6,018 nucleotides of DNA from an uncultured bacterium (GTDB lineage Bacteria > Desulfobacterota > Desulfovibrionia > Desulfovibrionales > Desulfovibrionaceae), in assembly GCA_905215675.1 (NCBI GenBank), contig CAJMRA010000164.1, forward strand, positions 1 to 6,018, given 5' to 3'. Of this stretch, positions 5,316 to 6,018 are shown in pieces. Numbering within the stretch: position 1 is the first letter of the stretch; the number at the start of each line of letters is the position of its first letter. Position numbers and translations under genes: made by a program. Below the pieces are notes generated by a model, which saw nothing but the letters and a program-made list of their open reading frames with translations, did not search any database and was not told where the DNA came from.

Positions 5316-5897
5316 ATGAGCGCAGTGATAGCGACCGCGGAGCCGCGCGTTCTCATCCTCTATTCGTCGGTGACGGGGAATACCCGGCGTGTCGCCGAAG
5401 CGCTGGCGGCCGCGTCGGGCGACAGGCTTCTTGACGTGCGGAAGCTGGAGACGCCGCCGGATGCGGACGTGCTGGCCCTGGGCTTCTGGGTGCGGCGCGG
5501 TCAGCCGGACGAGTTTTCCCAGTCGGTATGGCGGTCCCTGAAGGGCCGGTCGGTCTTTTATTTCGGGACGCTGGGGGCCTGGCCGTCCTCGGAGCATGCG
5601 CGGCGCTGCCGGGAAGAAGCCGAGCGACTTCTGCGCGAAAACGGCAATCGTTGTCTGGGGGGCTTTCTATGTCAGGGCAGGGTGAATCCGCGTCTGATCG
5701 AGCTTTCGGCGCGCAAGGGAACGCATCCCCTGACCGAGGAACGCCGCGCGCGTCTGGCCGAAGCCGCGCGTCATCCCGACGCGTCGGATTGCGCGGCGGC
5801 CGCGGAAGCCTGGCTGGCCGCCCGGAGCGCGGCCTTGCGGGAAGCAAGCGAGATCAGCGGCATGGGATGCCGGAACCTTGCGGAGGCTCCGGCGTAA
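5316..5897 (+). CDS. Flavodoxin-family protein, BilS-like
   Basis: The 193-residue protein begins with a beta-strand and an FMN phosphate-binding loop, VLILYSSVTGNTRRVAEAL (12-30), typical of flavodoxins. Later blocks, GFWVRRGQPD (57-66), FYFGTLGAWP (81-90), GGFLCQGRVNP (115-125) and the RHP segment (152-154), resemble as I remember it the flavodoxin-like group that includes BilS, the partner of bilirubin reductase BilR. Trp58 and Trp89 could flank the flavin. It is longer than a simple electron-transfer flavodoxin (about 150) because of a C-terminal helical tail (about 140-185). The ATG at 5316 is 4 bases after the hcpR stop with AGGA at 5304-5307, so the two genes are almost certainly one transcript. 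No bilR-type gene is in the window, so a role as redox partner for Hcp or another Fe-S enzyme is an inference from position. The fold is well supported; the specific partner is not. Confidence 0.85.
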   Translation: MSAVIATAEPRVLILYSSVTGNTRRVAEALAAASGDRLLDVRKLETPPDADVLALGFWVRRGQPDEFSQSVWRSLKGRSVFYFGTLGAWPSSEHARRCREEAERLLRENGNRCLGGFLCQGRVNPRLIELSARKGTHPLTEERRARLAEAARHPDASDCAAAAEAWLAARSAALREASEISGMGCRNLAEAPA

Positions 5898-6018
5898 CGC
5901 ATTTTTCCCGGCGGACCGCTTCGGGAGCGCGCGCCTGCGCCGCTCCGGCCGTTAGAGCATTTTATCTTTGAAATGGGTTGTGGGTTGAGATTCAGGGGGA
6001 GGGGAACCCCCTCTGCTC
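5898..6018 (+). other. Region after the flavodoxin gene
   Basis: No gene is visible. GGAGCG (5924-5929) and CGCTCC (5941-5946) flank a GC-rich segment and form a hairpin without a T run, so it is at best a weak terminator. Repeat fragment copy 4 follows, then GGGGGAGGGGAACCCCC near the window end. Confidence 0.35.
5954..5974 (+). repeat. Dispersed repeat, copy 4 (5' fragment, degenerate)
   Basis: AGAGCATTTTATCTTTGAAA resembles the opening AGAGCGTTTCACCTTTGAAA of copy 1 at 16 or 17 of 20 positions, in the same orientation. The homology then stops and a G-rich tract follows. It lies after the flavodoxin gene. Being short, it may be a relic or a chance match. Confidence 0.35.

Overview
The window looks like chromosomal DNA from a GC-rich anaerobe, most likely a gut-type sulfate- or sulfite-reducing member of the Desulfovibrionaceae. 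That placement is inferred from three things: a class I hybrid-cluster protein, an HcpR-like CRP/FNR regulator with a CRP-like TGTGA-N6-TCACA operator, and an oxygen-sensitive double-cubane reductase pair. The species cannot be fixed from the sequence alone. I see no rRNA, tRNA, CRISPR array, transposase or phage gene.

Layout: on the minus strand (43-2114) lies a two-gene unit, the ATPase activator (YjiL/HgdC type, 1338-2114) followed by the double-cubane-cluster reductase (YjiM type, 43-1176). A gap of about 600 bp (2115-2720) holds two diverging control regions. Leftward there is a predicted promoter, a possible 12-codon leader ORF, a foldable segment and a strong intrinsic terminator lying upstream of the activator start. 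Rightward there is a perfect TGTGA-N6-TCACA palindrome at the -41.5 position of a plausible promoter for hcp. On the plus strand follow hcp (2721-4307), a spacer of about 300 bp with a dispersed repeat and strong hairpins, hcpR (4613-5311), and 4 bases later a flavodoxin-family gene (5316-5897).

How the genes may work together: Hcp is a nitric oxide/hydroxylamine-reducing Fe-S enzyme. HcpR carries CRP-type recognition residues (Arg-Glu-x3-Arg) that fit the operator upstream of hcp, so the window appears to hold a complete nitrosative-stress sensor and effector. The flavodoxin-like protein is a candidate electron donor or reductive partner. The double-cubane pair is known in related enzymes for ATP-driven low-potential reduction of small molecules; a shared role in detoxifying reactive nitrogen compounds is attractive but is inference.

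The least expected items are non-coding. A roughly 130-bp structured repeat is present in two near-full copies plus two partial ones, all in the same orientation, with compensatory changes that preserve two hairpins. The leftward leader looks like an attenuator or small RNA upstream of the reductase operon.
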